A stretch of 54,916 nt of DNA from Mycolicibacterium chubuense (GTDB lineage: Bacteria; Actinomycetota; Actinomycetes; Mycobacteriales; Mycobacteriaceae): contig NZ_JYNX01000039.1 in NCBI RefSeq assembly GCF_001044255.1, forward strand, positions 60,687 to 115,602. Reading direction: 5' to 3'. The position numbers were made by a program, and so were the translations under genes. Positions 14,466-23,544 of the stretch are shown piece by piece (position 1 is the stretch's first letter; every line of letters begins with the position of its first letter). Under the pieces are notes generated by a model. That model saw nothing but the letters and a program-made list of their open reading frames with translations. It was not told the origin of the DNA and did not search any database.

Positions 14466-16947
14466 CGGGGGTCCCCCGCTCCTGTTGGGCCCGCAGGCGT
14501 CCGGCGTGCACGCCGCCGAAGTGGTTGACGATTCCGGCGCGCACGGCGTCGGGATCCCGGGCGGCATGGGCGCCGGAACCGTTGCCGGCATCGTCGGGGG
14601 CTCCGGGCACCAGCCGCGCGCCGGGGCGCCGCACCGGCAGCCCCTCGACGGTGTGGTCGAGCACCGGTGCGTTGTCCGCGGCGGCGGCCGCCGACCATCC
14701 GTGGTCCCAGACCGTCTGCCAGTTCAGGTCGGCGCTGTGGGACAGCTCGTGCGGGTCGACCAGCCACTCGGAAAGCATCTTCTGATAAATCGCGTCGTCG
14801 TCGGCGCTGTCGTCTTTCGCGTGCCGAGCGTGCCGGGCCTGCCCGTTGCCGTCGGACGGACGCGGCGCGAAGAACGCGGCGACGTCGGACCGTATCGGCT
14901 CGGGGCGAGGCTCGGGCTCGGGGGCCCGTGCAGGCGGCTGAGGCGGTACCGGCTCGGCGATGCCGCTGGCCCCCGGCCGGCGCTGGGGCAGCAGACCGGC
15001 CGGAGCGGGCTCGGGGGGCGCCTCGATCACCGGCGCGGCGACGGCGACGGGTTCCACGGGGGCCGGCGCGGGCTCGGGAGACGGTGAGGGTTGGGCCGCC
15101 GCGACCAGCAATTCGGCCGGGACGTAGACGCCCGCCGTGGTTCCCGAGTCGCGCTGACCGGAGACGGTGGTGCGCAGCCGGACCACCAGCCCGTGCTGGG
15201 CGGCGAGCCGGCCCACCACGAACAACCCCATGTGGCGCGCGGTGTACGGATTCACCTCACCGCCGGACTGCAGCCGCGTGTTGGCGACCCGCAGGTCGGA
15301 TTCGGTCATGCCCAGACCGGTGTCGGCGATCTCGAGGACGAGGCCGCCGTTGCCGGTGTACACGGCCGACACCCGCACCTGCGTCGCCGGCGGCGAATAG
15401 CGCAGCGCGTTGTCGAACAGTTCGGCGAGCAGGTGCATCAGGTCGCCGGCGGCGGCACCGGTGACCGCGCTGTCGGGCAGGCTCTCGGCGATGATCCGGG
15501 TGTAGTCCTCCACCTCGGAGGCCGCGGCGTTGACCAGCTCCACAATCGGCACCGGCTCGGCCTGGTCGCGGGCGATACGCGCCCCGGCGAGCACCATCAG
15601 GTTGGCGCCGTTGCGCCGCATTCGCGCAGCGAGGTGATCCAGGCGGAACAGGCTGTCGAGCCGGTCGGGGTCCTGCTCGTTGCTCTCGAGCCGGTCGATG
15701 AGCGCGAGCTGCTGGTCGACCAGGGATCGATTGCGCCGCGAGAGTGTCTCGAACATGTCGGTGACCTGCATCTGCAGCCGGGCCTGTTCCCCTGCGAGCA
15801 GGATGGCCTGCTCGTGCAATTCGTCGACGGCGTGGGCCACCTGGCCGATCTCCTCGGAGGTGTGCACCCCGATGGGCTGCACCGGCGGGGTCTTGCCGTC
15901 GGCGCGGACCTGTTCCACTTCGCGGGCGAGGTCCTCGTGGGCCACCTTCAGCGCGCTGGTGCGCAGCGTGCGCAGCGGCCGGATCAGCGACCGCGCCACC
16001 AGGGTGACGACCAGCAACGCCACCACGATGGCGGCGCCGACGAGCACGGCGTCCCGCAACGCGGCGGTGCGGGCGGCGGCGGCCTGGTCCTCGACAGTGG
16101 CCGGGATCGTGCGGGAGGTCTCAGCGATGACGCCCTCGGCGATGCCGCGGGTGATCCGCTGCGAGGACAGCAGGTCGGGGTTGCCGGCGAGCACGACGGC
16201 GGGGTCGGACAGCAGCGACATGCGCTTGACCATCTCCGACCGCAGCGAGGCGGCGGGGTCGGACGAGCCGCCGAGGTAGGCGCCCATCGCCGAGACGTTC
16301 GAGGGCTCGGTGCCGGCGAGCGTGATCATCGACGACCGCAGGTCGGGTTCGGGCAGATCGCCACCGCGGTCGACGAGCATCTGCTGCATCGTCATCTGGC
16401 CGCGGGCGCCGACAGCGCGGGCGAGCGCATCCCCCGCCGAGCGCACCGTGTCGTCGTCGCCGGACACCAGGCCGGTGATCGCGGTCTCGGCGGTGATGAG
16501 CAACGGCGCGTAGGTCATCACGCGGGTGCGCAGATCGATCGCGTTCGCGACGGTCTTGTCGGCCAGGTCCTTGCCGTAGTCGAGCAGTGTGTTGGTGGCC
16601 AGCCGCACGGCGTCGTCGACCTCGGTGCTGTCGAGTCTGCTGCGCAACGCCGACGTGCGGTCACCGAACGTCGTCACCGCAGCCGGGACGTCGCCGCCGG
16701 CGGTGGCCGCCGACAGCACGCCTTCCAGCGCGGCCATGTAGTCCGCGACCGGGGGGACCATGTCGGCGCGGGTGGCGGCGACGCGCAGATCCCGGGCGGC
16801 AGAAACCGATGCCGAGATGCGCAGGCCGCCGAAGGCGCACGCCAGCAGTAGCGGTACCAGCACGATGGCCAGGACCTTCGCGCGGACCGGCCAGTTGGAC
16901 AGCGCCAACCGCGGCGGCCGCTTGATCGGGGATCGAGCGTCGTTCAT
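14458..16947 (-). CDS. Conservon sensor kinase-like protein (Rv3365c-like, nitrate/nitrite sensor type)
   Basis: An 829-residue membrane sensor: TM1 ([20 protein letters not shown], about 25-45), an extracytoplasmic helical NIT-like domain, TM2 ([21 protein letters not shown], about 292-316), HAMP, a dimerisation-like helix ([14 protein letters not shown]) and an HATPase domain with N-box [12 protein letters not shown] (about 505) and G1 box DTGLGM. The canonical phospho-acceptor His of an H-box is not evident, as in other conservon CvnA proteins. A Pro/Ala/Glu-rich disordered tail follows (about 640 to 829). ATG at 16947 has AGGAAG just upstream. First gene of the five-gene conservon-mfpA operon. 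Confidence 0.9.
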   Translation of the reverse strand: MNDARSPIKRPPRLALSNWPVRAKVLAIVLVPLLLACAFGGLRISASVSAARDLRVAATRADMVPPVADYMAALEGVLSAATAGGDVPAAVTTFGDRTSALRSRLDSTEVDDAVRLATNTLLDYGKDLADKTVANAIDLRTRVMTYAPLLITAETAITGLVSGDDDTVRSAGDALARAVGARGQMTMQQMLVDRGGDLPEPDLRSSMITLAGTEPSNVSAMGAYLGGSSDPAASLRSEMVKRMSLLSDPAVVLAGNPDLLSSQRITRGIAEGVIAETSRTIPATVEDQAAAARTAALRDAVLVGAAIVVALLVVTLVARSLIRPLRTLRTSALKVAHEDLAREVEQVRADGKTPPVQPIGVHTSEEIGQVAHAVDELHEQAILLAGEQARLQMQVTDMFETLSRRNRSLVDQQLALIDRLESNEQDPDRLDSLFRLDHLAARMRRNGANLMVLAGARIARDQAEPVPIVELVNAAASEVEDYTRIIAESLPDSAVTGAAAGDLMHLLAELFDNALRYSPPATQVRVSAVYTGNGGLVLEIADTGLGMTESDLRVANTRLQSGGEVNPYTARHMGLFVVGRLAAQHGLVVRLRTTVSGQRDSGTTAGVYVPAELLVAAAQPSPSPEPAPAPVEPVAVAAPVIEAPPEPAPAGLLPQRRPGASGIAEPVPPQPPARAPEPEPRPEPIRSDVAAFFAPRPSDGNGQARHARHAKDDSADDDAIYQKMLSEWLVDPHELSHSADLNWQTVWDHGWSAAAAADNAPVLDHTVEGLPVRRPGARLVPGAPDDAGNGSGAHAARDPDAVRAGIVNHFGGVHAGRLRAQQERGTPGE

Positions 16948-17184
16948 AAAGCTTCCTGCTGAGGGCGCCCTCGTCGGGCGGGCGTGAAGCGCCTGGCAAT
17001 TCGATGAGTATGCCAGCCCGAACACCGTGTTTCCACAGTTCGACATCCGAACGTGATTTCAGCAAAGGCCCTGAACAGAACGCCCTTGTGGGCGTTGCCG
17101 TTTCGTTTCCGACCCGTTGCGTGTCACCGATACGGGCGGGCCCGCGAGCAGGCACAATCGAGGGAGACGAACTGGAGGAGTGCA

Positions 17185-17337
17185 ATGATCCACAACGGCG
17201 TGGAGATGGCTCTGCTGGCCGATGCCTCGGAAATCGGTGATTCACCCCTGATGCGAGCGATGAGCAGCGAGATGGTCGACGTCGACACTCTCGCCGGGCT
17301 GATCTCGATCGCGACCTACGAGACCTGTCTGGACTGA
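17185..17337 (+). CDS. Small 50-residue protein of unknown function
   Basis: A strong GGAGGAG (17174-17180) lies 4 nt before ATG 17185. The 50-residue product begins MIHNGVEMALLADASEIGDS and ends ATYETCLD, acidic overall with no signal or membrane segment. The frame fits the high-GC third-position preference. It lies between the divergent conservon operon and trmL, which starts 39 bp later. The gap upstream (16948-17184) contains CTGGCA-N12-TGCCAG (16993-17016). I do not recognise the family. Confidence 0.55.
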   Translation: MIHNGVEMALLADASEIGDSPLMRAMSSEMVDVDTLAGLISIATYETCLD

Positions 17338-17363
17338 CACCGAACGGGGCGTCGCCGGAGAAC

Positions 17364-17369
17364 TACCCT
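17364..17369 (+). promoter_or_regulatory. -10 hexamer for leaderless trmL mRNA
   Basis: TACCCT (TANNNT) ends 7 nt before the GTG at 17377, the spacing expected when transcription begins at the start codon. No convincing Shine-Dalgarno sequence is present. Confidence 0.45.
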
Positions 17370-17376
17370 GCCAAGG

Positions 17377-17841
17377 GTGTTCCGGGTGATGTTCTACTCC
17401 CCGCGCATCGCGCCCAATACCGGCAACGCGATCCGCATGGTGGCGGGCACCGGGTGCGAACTGCACCTCGTCGAGCCACTGGGCTTCGACCTGTCCGAAC
17501 CGAAGCTGCGCCGCGCCGGGCTGGACTACCACGACCTCGCGTCGGTCACCGTGCATCCCGATCTGAGCGCGGCGTGGGCGGCCGTGATGCCGGCCCGGGT
17601 CTTCGCGTTCACCGCTCATGCGACCACGTCGTTCGCCGAGATCGCCTACCAACCGGGTGACGTGCTGCTGTTCGGGCCGGAACCGACGGGTCTCGACGAG
17701 ACGACGCTGGCGGATCCGCACCTCACCGCGCGGGTGCGGATCCCCATGCTGTCGGGACGGCGGTCACTGAACCTGTCGAATGCGGCCGCGGTAGCCGTCT
17801 ACGAGGCGTGGCGCCAGCACGGTTTCGCCGGCGCCACGTGA
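17377..17841 (+). CDS. trmL: tRNA (cytidine/uridine-34 2'-O)-methyltransferase, SPOUT family
   Basis: A 154-residue minimal SPOUT methyltransferase with the TrmL motifs: FYSPRIAPNTGNAIRMVAGTGCELHLVEPLGF (in consecutive parts), LLFGPEPTGL in the knot, and the C-terminal motif RIPMLSGRRSLNLSNAAAVAVYEAWRQ. TrmL methylates the wobble 2'-O of tRNA-Leu isoacceptors using S-adenosylmethionine. Position matches Mtb Rv3366 (annotated spoU). GTG at 17377 is supported by a leaderless-type promoter; ATG at 17389 is possible. It converges with the nitroreductase gene, one base separating the stops. Confidence 0.92.
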   Translation: MFRVMFYSPRIAPNTGNAIRMVAGTGCELHLVEPLGFDLSEPKLRRAGLDYHDLASVTVHPDLSAAWAAVMPARVFAFTAHATTSFAEIAYQPGDVLLFGPEPTGLDETTLADPHLTARVRIPMLSGRRSLNLSNAAAVAVYEAWRQHGFAGAT

Positions 17842-17842
17842 G

Positions 17843-18484
17843 TCACCAGGTGTCCCAGTGCGTGACCTGCTCGGCGGGAAGCCGCTTGGCCTTCTTGAAG
17901 TCGGTGCCCTTGGTATAGGCGATCGGGAACAGCCCGGCCTGGCTGTAGGAGTCGAACGGGATCCCCAGCAACTCGGCGGCCTGGCGCTCGCCGTCGCCGA
18001 GCAGATGCAGTGACGTCCACGCCGAGCCCAATCCGCGCGAACGCAACGCCAGCATGAAGCTCCACACCGCAGGCATCAGCGACCCCCAGAATCCGGCGCT
18101 GGCGCCCGACACCGCGTCCTGCGGCTTGCCCTCCAGGCACGGAATCAACATGACCGGCACCTTCTCCAGGTGGTCGTTGAGGTAGCGCGCCGAATCCTCC
18201 ACCCGTGGGCGCTGCTCGTCGCGAATATCGCCCATCTGCGGCTTGGCCTGGTTCAGGTAGGGCGTGGCGTTGGTGCGGTAGATCTCCGCGAGCGCGAGCT
18301 TCTTGTCGGGGTCGGTGACGAACACCCACTGCCAGCCCTGGCTGTTCGAACCGGTCGGCGCCTGCAACGCGATGTCGAGGCATTCCATCAGCACCTCGCG
18401 GGGTACCGGCTTGTCGAAATCGAGGCGCTTGCGCACCGAGCGAGTAGTCGTCAGAACGTCATCGGCGGAGAGGTTGAGCGTCAT
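17843..18484 (-). CDS. Nitroreductase-family FMN oxidoreductase (Rv3368c-like)
   Basis: A 213-residue nitroreductase with the FMN-binding N-terminus TRSVRKRLDFDKPVPREVL, the APTGSNSQGWQWVFVTD motif, and the C-terminal GLGSAWTSL and GIPFDSYSQAGLFPIAYTKG elements. Mtb Rv3368c has this length and position. Members reduce nitro groups, quinones or flavins with NAD(P)H. ATG at 18484 is preceded on its strand by TAGTCT ending 7 nt upstream, so the mRNA is probably leaderless and the promoter overlaps that of the divergent PPOX gene. Confidence 0.9.
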   Translation of the reverse strand: MTLNLSADDVLTTTRSVRKRLDFDKPVPREVLMECLDIALQAPTGSNSQGWQWVFVTDPDKKLALAEIYRTNATPYLNQAKPQMGDIRDEQRPRVEDSARYLNDHLEKVPVMLIPCLEGKPQDAVSGASAGFWGSLMPAVWSFMLALRSRGLGSAWTSLHLLGDGERQAAELLGIPFDSYSQAGLFPIAYTKGTDFKKAKRLPAEQVTHWDTW

Positions 18485-18491
18485 TGTGCCG

Positions 18492-18501
18492 AGACTACAT
18501 T
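18492..18501. promoter_or_regulatory. Overlapping divergent -10 elements (nitroreductase / PPOX)
   Basis: TACATT on the plus strand (18496-18501) ends 7 nt before ATG 18509. TAGTCT on the minus strand (18497-18492) ends 7 nt before ATG 18484. The two hexamers share 18496-18497, so the 24-bp gap looks like one bidirectional promoter with both mRNAs starting at their start codons. Confidence 0.55.
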
Positions 18502-18508
18502 CGGTCGC

Positions 18509-18922
18509 ATGGCAGCTGAATTTCCCTACGAGGTCGTTCACCGTCTCACCTCCGATCAGTTCGGATGGCTCACCACCGTGGCGAAATCCGGCCAACCGGT
18601 ACCGAGGTTGGTGTGGTTCCACTTCGACGGTGCCGGCATCACCGTCTACACCGAACCGTCCGCGGCGAAGGTGCGTCACATCCAGGCACACCCACGGGTG
18701 AGTCTGAACCTGGACTCCAACGGGCAGGGCTCGGGCATCATCGTCGTCGGCGGCATCGCGACCATCGACGCGCGGGACGTCGACCCCCGCGAGGACGGTC
18801 CGTACTGGGAGAAGTACCGCGCACAGGCCGAGCAGATCGGCTTGGCCGACGCAATGGCGAGTTACGGCACGCGTCTGCGGATCGACGTCGACAAGGTGTG
18901 GACGACGCCGACCCCGGGCTGA
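18509..18922 (+). CDS. PPOX-class / F420-dependent flavin-fold protein (Rv3369-like)
   Basis: A 137-residue split-barrel protein of the pyridoxamine-phosphate-oxidase-like class (FGWLTTVAKSGQPVPRLVWFHFDGAGITVYTEP in consecutive strands, then KVRHIQAHPRVSLNLD and a C-terminal RLRIDVDKVWTTP). The pattern matches the TIGR03667-type F420-dependent enzymes of mycobacteria, and the position matches Mtb Rv3369. The family reduces substrates with F420H2 or simply binds flavin or F420; the substrate is unknown. Its pairing with a nitroreductase across a shared promoter suggests a common redox role (inference). Confidence 0.87.
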   Translation: MAAEFPYEVVHRLTSDQFGWLTTVAKSGQPVPRLVWFHFDGAGITVYTEPSAAKVRHIQAHPRVSLNLDSNGQGSGIIVVGGIATIDARDVDPREDGPYWEKYRAQAEQIGLADAMASYGTRLRIDVDKVWTTPTPG

Positions 18923-18932
18923 GAGTCACCCC

Positions 18933-21900
18933 TCATCGGAAGTCGCGGGACTTCGAGGCCACCCGCAGGCTCAGCGGACCCATCCGGTCGGCGACCACGG
19001 TCACCGCACCGGTGGCGTTCTGCACGATGCCGCGGATCAGCAGCGCCGACGCGGTCTGCGCCAGCCTGCGGTGCCGCGCCCAGACCGCAGGCATACACAG
19101 CACATTGACCATCCCGGTCTCGTCCTCGAGGTTGACGAACGTCACCCCCTGCGCGGTCGCGGGACGCTGCCGGTGCGTCACCGCCCCCGCCACCAGCACC
19201 CGGGTGCCGTCGGGTACCGACAGCAGTTGATCGGCAGGCACCACCCCCATCGCATCGAGGTCCTCCCGCAGGAACTGGGTCGGGTAGCGGTCGGGTGACA
19301 CCCCGGTGGCCCATACGTCGGCGGCGGTCAGCTCCAGTTCGGTCATCCCCGGCAACGACGGAACGTGCGAGGACGACCCGACGCCGGGCAGCCGGTCCGG
19401 ACGCTCGGCGGCCGCGGCGCCCGCCGCCCACAGCCCCTCACGCCGGGTGATCCCGAAACATCCCAGCGCTCCGGCGGTGGCCAGCGCCTCGGTCTGGGGC
19501 ACCGACAGCTGCACCCGCCCGGTCAGGTCCAGCAGAGAGGTGAACGGGCCGTGGGCTTTCCGCTCCTCGACCAGCCGCTCGGCCAGCTCCTCGCCGATGT
19601 GCCTGACACTGCCGAGGCCGAGCCGCACCTCCATACCCGCGTTCTCCAGCGTGGCGTGCGCGAGGCTGGCATTAACGTCCGGACCGTGCACGGTGACCCC
19701 GTGCCGGCGCGCGTCGGCCACCAGTGACTGCGGCGAGTAGAACCCCATCGGCTGCGCACGCAACAGCGCCGCGCAGAACGCCGCGGGGTGGTGCAGCTTG
19801 AACCACGACGAGTAGAACACCAGCGACGCGAAGCTCAGCGAATGACTCTCGGGGAAGCCGAAATTGGCGAACGCCTCCAGCTTCTCGTAGATCCGCTGCG
19901 CCACCTCCCCGGTGATGCCGTGCACCTCGGCCATCCCGTCGAAGAACCGGCCGCGCAGCCGGCGCATCTTCTCCGTCGAGCGTTTGGAGCCCATCGCGCG
20001 GCGCAACTGGTCGGCCTCGGCCGCCGAGAACCCGGCGCAGTCCACCGCCAGCTGCATGAGCTGCTCCTGGAACAGCGGCACGCCCAGTGTCTTTCGCAGC
20101 GCCGACTCCATCGACGGATGGTCGTAGGTGACCGGCTCCTCCCCGTTGCGTCGCTTGATGTACGGGTGCACCGACCCGCCCTGGATCGGCCCGGGCCGGA
20201 TCAGCGCCACCTCCACCACGAGGTCGTAGAACACCCGCGGTTTGAGCCGGGGCAGGGTGGCCATCTGCGCGCGCGACTCCACCTGGAACACCCCGACGGA
20301 ATCGGCGCGCTGCAGCATCTCGTACACGGCGGCCTCGGACAGGTCCAGCGTGGCCAGATCCACCTCGATACCCTTGTGTTCGGCGACCAGGTCGATGCAG
20401 TAGTGCAGCGCCGAGAGCATGCCCAGCCCCAGCATGTCGAATTTCACCAAACCGATGGCCGCACAGTCGTCTTTGTCCCACTGCAGGACACTGCGGTTCT
20501 CCATGCGGGCCCACTCGACCGGGCACACGTCGGCGATCGGTCGGTCGCAGATCACCATGCCGCCGGAGTGGATGCCCATGTGGCGCGGCAGGTTGGAGAT
20601 CTGCGTGGCCAGCTCGATGACCTGTTCGGGGATGCCTTCCACATGGGTGTCGTCGGTCAGGTTCCCCCACTGGCTGAGCTGTTTACTCCACGCGTCCTGC
20701 TGGCCCTGAGAGAAGCCGAGTGCGCGCGCCATGTCCCGGACCGCACTGCGACCACGGTAGGTGATCACGTTGGCCACTTGCGCGGCGTATTCGCGGCCGT
20801 ATCGCTGATAGACGTACTGGATCGCCTGCTCGCGCAGATCCGATTCGATGTCGATGTCGATGTCGGGTGGCCCGTCGCGGGCCGGGGACAGAAACCGTTC
20901 GAAGAGCAGGTCGTTGGCCACCGGGTCGACGTTGGTGACCTTCAGCGCGTAGCAGACCGCCGAGTTGGCCGCCGACCCCCGGCCCTGCGAGAGGATGTCG
21001 TTCTCCCGGCAGAACCGCGTGATGTCGTGCACCACCAGGAAATAGCCCGGGAAGTTCAGCGCCTCGATGACCCGCAGCTCGTGTTCGATCTGGGCGTACG
21101 CGCGGGGCGCCCGCTCGGGAGGTCCGTACCGTTCCCGGGCGCCCTGCATCACCAGGTGCCGCAGCCAGCTGTTCTCGGTGTGGCCGGGCGGTACGTCGAA
21201 CGGCGGCAGCTGCGGCGCGATGAGCGCGAGACCGAATGCGCACTGCTCCCCGAGTTCGGCGGCGGCGCTGACCACCTCGGGGCAGTGGGCGAACACCCGG
21301 GCCATCTCCTCCCCTGAGCGCAGATGCGAACCTCCAAGCGGGGCAAGGTAACCCGCGGCCTCGTCCATCGAGTTCCTGGCCCGGATCGCACCCATCGCCA
21401 TGGCCAGCCTGCCGCGGGCCGGCTCGGCGAAATGCGCCGCGGTGGTGGCCACGACGTCCAGACCGAACCGCGGCGCGAGCACGGCCAACGCGGCATTGCG
21501 TTCGTCGTCGTGCGGATGGCCGTGATGGGTGAGTTCCACGGTGACGCGGTCCCTGCCGAACCGGTCGACCAGGTCGGCGAGCGCGGCGTCGGCCGCCTCC
21601 GGGCCACCGGCCGACAGCGCCTGCCGGACATGACCTTTGCGGCATCCGGTGAGAATCTGCCAGTGCCCCCCCGCGGCCTCGGTCAACGCGTCGTAGTCGT
21701 AGCGCAGCACGCCTTTCTCGCCGCCGGCCAGATGCGCGGCGGCCAGCTGCCGCGACAGCCGCCGGTACCCCTCCGGGCCCCGCGCGAGCACCAGCAGGTG
21801 CGGCCCGGGCGGGTCGGGATCGTCGGTGCGGCTGCCCCCGCCCAGCGACAGCTCCGCGCCGAACACCGTCGCGATGTCGAGTTCCCGGGCCGCCTCGGCG

Positions 21901-22229
21901 AACCGGACCACCCCGTAGAGGCCGTCGTGGTCGGTCAGCGCGAGAGCACGCAGCCCGAGCCGCGCCGCCTCCTCCACCAGTTCCTCGGGCGTGCTCGCCC
22001 CGTCGAGGAAGCTGTAGGCGGAATGGGTGTGCAGTTCGGCATACGGCGTCGACGACCCCGCACCGGTGGGCGGGTCCGGCGGTTGGTACCGCCCCCGCTT
22101 CCGCGACCAGGCGGGACTGTCACCGCCGTCACCGATCTGGCCGTCGATGGGCCAGCCGGCGCGGCGGGGCTTGCTGTTGAGGACGCGCTCCATCTCGCCC
22201 CAGCCCGGCGGACCGTTGTGCCAACCCAC
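18933..22229 (-). CDS. dnaE2: Error-prone DNA polymerase DnaE2 (ImuC)
   Basis: A 1098-residue C-family polymerase: PHP domain with ELHTHSAYSFLDGAS (65-79), palm motif PDIDIDIESD with catalytic Asp residues, finger segment GRGSAANSAVCYALKVTNVDP (in two parts), helix-hairpin-helix LPGVGSSSHVPSLPGM region, and a C-terminal OB domain (RVLVAGAVTHRQRP, VTFVNLEDETGMVNVLC). It replaces the replicative DnaE1 at lesions and, with ImuB and ImuA', forms the mycobacterial mutasome responsible for damage-induced mutagenesis. GTG at 22229 is 12 bp from a perfect LexA box, with a TACACT -10 between. Position matches Rv3370c. Confidence 0.96.
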   Translation of the reverse strand: MGWHNGPPGWGEMERVLNSKPRRAGWPIDGQIGDGGDSPAWSRKRGRYQPPDPPTGAGSSTPYAELHTHSAYSFLDGASTPEELVEEAARLGLRALALTDHDGLYGVVRFAEAARELDIATVFGAELSLGGGSRTDDPDPPGPHLLVLARGPEGYRRLSRQLAAAHLAGGEKGVLRYDYDALTEAAGGHWQILTGCRKGHVRQALSAGGPEAADAALADLVDRFGRDRVTVELTHHGHPHDDERNAALAVLAPRFGLDVVATTAAHFAEPARGRLAMAMGAIRARNSMDEAAGYLAPLGGSHLRSGEEMARVFAHCPEVVSAAAELGEQCAFGLALIAPQLPPFDVPPGHTENSWLRHLVMQGARERYGPPERAPRAYAQIEHELRVIEALNFPGYFLVVHDITRFCRENDILSQGRGSAANSAVCYALKVTNVDPVANDLLFERFLSPARDGPPDIDIDIESDLREQAIQYVYQRYGREYAAQVANVITYRGRSAVRDMARALGFSQGQQDAWSKQLSQWGNLTDDTHVEGIPEQVIELATQISNLPRHMGIHSGGMVICDRPIADVCPVEWARMENRSVLQWDKDDCAAIGLVKFDMLGLGMLSALHYCIDLVAEHKGIEVDLATLDLSEAAVYEMLQRADSVGVFQVESRAQMATLPRLKPRVFYDLVVEVALIRPGPIQGGSVHPYIKRRNGEEPVTYDHPSMESALRKTLGVPLFQEQLMQLAVDCAGFSAAEADQLRRAMGSKRSTEKMRRLRGRFFDGMAEVHGITGEVAQRIYEKLEAFANFGFPESHSLSFASLVFYSSWFKLHHPAAFCAALLRAQPMGFYSPQSLVADARRHGVTVHGPDVNASLAHATLENAGMEVRLGLGSVRHIGEELAERLVEERKAHGPFTSLLDLTGRVQLSVPQTEALATAGALGCFGITRREGLWAAGAAAAERPDRLPGVGSSSHVPSLPGMTELELTAADVWATGVSPDRYPTQFLREDLDAMGVVPADQLLSVPDGTRVLVAGAVTHRQRPATAQGVTFVNLEDETGMVNVLCMPAVWARHRRLAQTASALLIRGIVQNATGAVTVVADRMGPLSLRVASKSRDFR

Positions 22230-22235
22230 CGGGCC

Positions 22236-22257
22236 AGTGTATCGAACACGCGTTCGA
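22236..22257 (-). promoter_or_regulatory. LexA (SOS) box and -10 of dnaE2
   Basis: TCGAAC-ACGC-GTTCGA at 22242-22257 is a perfect mycobacterial LexA operator. Directly below it on the minus strand is the -10 TACACT (22241-22236), which ends 6 nt before the GTG at 22229. LexA here would sit over the core promoter, and the mRNA is probably leaderless. Confidence 0.9.
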
Positions 22258-22260
22258 TCG

Positions 22261-23427
22261 TCAGGCGCTCTTTCCGGTATCGGGCCGGGGATCGTCGCCG
22301 TCGTTGTCCGGGTCCTCGTCCAGCGTCGGCCGCAGCACGTAGCGGACCTGGTTGCCGCCCGCCATCCGGGCCTGCTCGATGGCCTGGGTGGCGATCGCGA
22401 TGAGCTTGTCGAGCACCTCGTCGGGCGGCTCGGCGGCCAGCGGCGGCAGCGGGGTGCACACCACCCCGATGCTCGCCGTGAGCCGCTGAGGCGTCGCGGC
22501 GATCGCCCCGCGGATCCGCTCGACCAGAGGTGAGGCGTCGGCGGTGGTGAAGCTGTCGGCGATGAGGAAGTCGTCGTCGGAGACGTGCGCGACGATCGCG
22601 TTGTGCCGGACGGTCTCGCGCAGCGCCTGGCCGACCGTCACCCGCGCGCGGTTCCCGCCGCTCGGTCCGGACAGCCCGAGCAGCAGCGAGAAACTGTCGA
22701 TGTTCACCGCGACGACCACGAGGTACTTGTCCGCGCTGCGGCTCCGCGAGGCGAGCAGCGTGGCGACCGACTGATAGAAGGCGTCCCGGTGCAGCAGGCC
22801 GGTGAGCTGCTCGATGTCGCCGTGATGGGTGTCGGGCTGAATCAGCAGGATCATCGCCCGACAGGCGAACGCGACGAAGACGTTGAGCAGGATGATCATG
22901 CCGGCCGCGCAGATCGCCAGTGCCAGATCCGTCGCCGCCAGCCGCACGATCAGCACGCCGAGTGCGAAGACGGCGACCGTCCACACCAGCGCCAGCAACC
23001 GCTGGGTGTGGAAGCACACCACGAACGCGGTCAGCACGGCATAGCTGGCGGCCCCGGTCAGCCCGACAACCGGATTGGTCTGGATCAGCGCCGACACCGC
23101 GATGCCGACGGACCCGACCAGCACGCACAGCAGCGATTGCGCGCGCGTCGGCCAGTGGTCCCGCAGCCACACCGTCGCCAGCCCGAAGCAGGCCACCGCG
23201 ATCACCACGGCAGCGGTCCGTCCCACCGTGCCCTGAGGACCCGTGGGGCTCGCCAGCAGCCCCACCGGGATCAACCCGAGTGCCGCAATGCAGACCGCGA
23301 CCAGTCGGCATGTCGCCGTCTGCATCCCGCGGGCGGCCAGCACGGCAGTAAACCAGTAGTACTGATCGGAGCCCCACAGTGCTGGGCCGATCGAACGGGC
23401 GGAGGAACTCCGCAAACCGTCAAACAT
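22261..23427 (-). CDS. Membrane GGDEF-domain protein with degenerate active site
   Basis: A 388-residue protein with about six N-terminal membrane segments (residues 25-200) and a C-terminal GGDEF-like domain (IEQLTGLLHRDAFYQSVATLL, VVVAVNIDSFSLL, SIGVVCTPLP). The catalytic GG(D/E)EF is replaced by VSDDDF (282-287), so cyclic-di-GMP synthase activity is doubtful; it may bind nucleotide or act as a structural signalling domain. ATG at 23427 was chosen because the hydrophobic region begins soon after it. The stop is only 3 bp from the dnaE2 LexA box. An Asp-rich tail (DEDPDNDGDDPRPD) ends the protein. The 117-bp gap upstream shows no clear signal. Confidence 0.82.
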   Translation of the reverse strand: MFDGLRSSSARSIGPALWGSDQYYWFTAVLAARGMQTATCRLVAVCIAALGLIPVGLLASPTGPQGTVGRTAAVVIAVACFGLATVWLRDHWPTRAQSLLCVLVGSVGIAVSALIQTNPVVGLTGAASYAVLTAFVVCFHTQRLLALVWTVAVFALGVLIVRLAATDLALAICAAGMIILLNVFVAFACRAMILLIQPDTHHGDIEQLTGLLHRDAFYQSVATLLASRSRSADKYLVVVAVNIDSFSLLLGLSGPSGGNRARVTVGQALRETVRHNAIVAHVSDDDFLIADSFTTADASPLVERIRGAIAATPQRLTASIGVVCTPLPPLAAEPPDEVLDKLIAIATQAIEQARMAGGNQVRYVLRPTLDEDPDNDGDDPRPDTGKSA

Positions 23428-23544
23428 CGGCCCACCCCTGCCGGACGCATCCGCGGTCCAGATCAATACCCCCGCCCACAGGCGAAGGCTACCAGCCCAG
23501 CAAACCGTTTCCCAGGGCAACCAGCGTCTTCGTCGCGATCCCGA

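Noticed and set aside
14353-17046. Long open frames opposite the sensor kinase (for example 15091-16851, plus strand)
   Set aside because: High-GC shadow frames rich in His, Arg, Gly and Gln with no domain; the minus-strand kinase explains the region.
19788-21317. 509-codon plus-strand frame inside dnaE2
   Set aside because: It is antisense to conserved DnaE2 motifs and has shadow composition.
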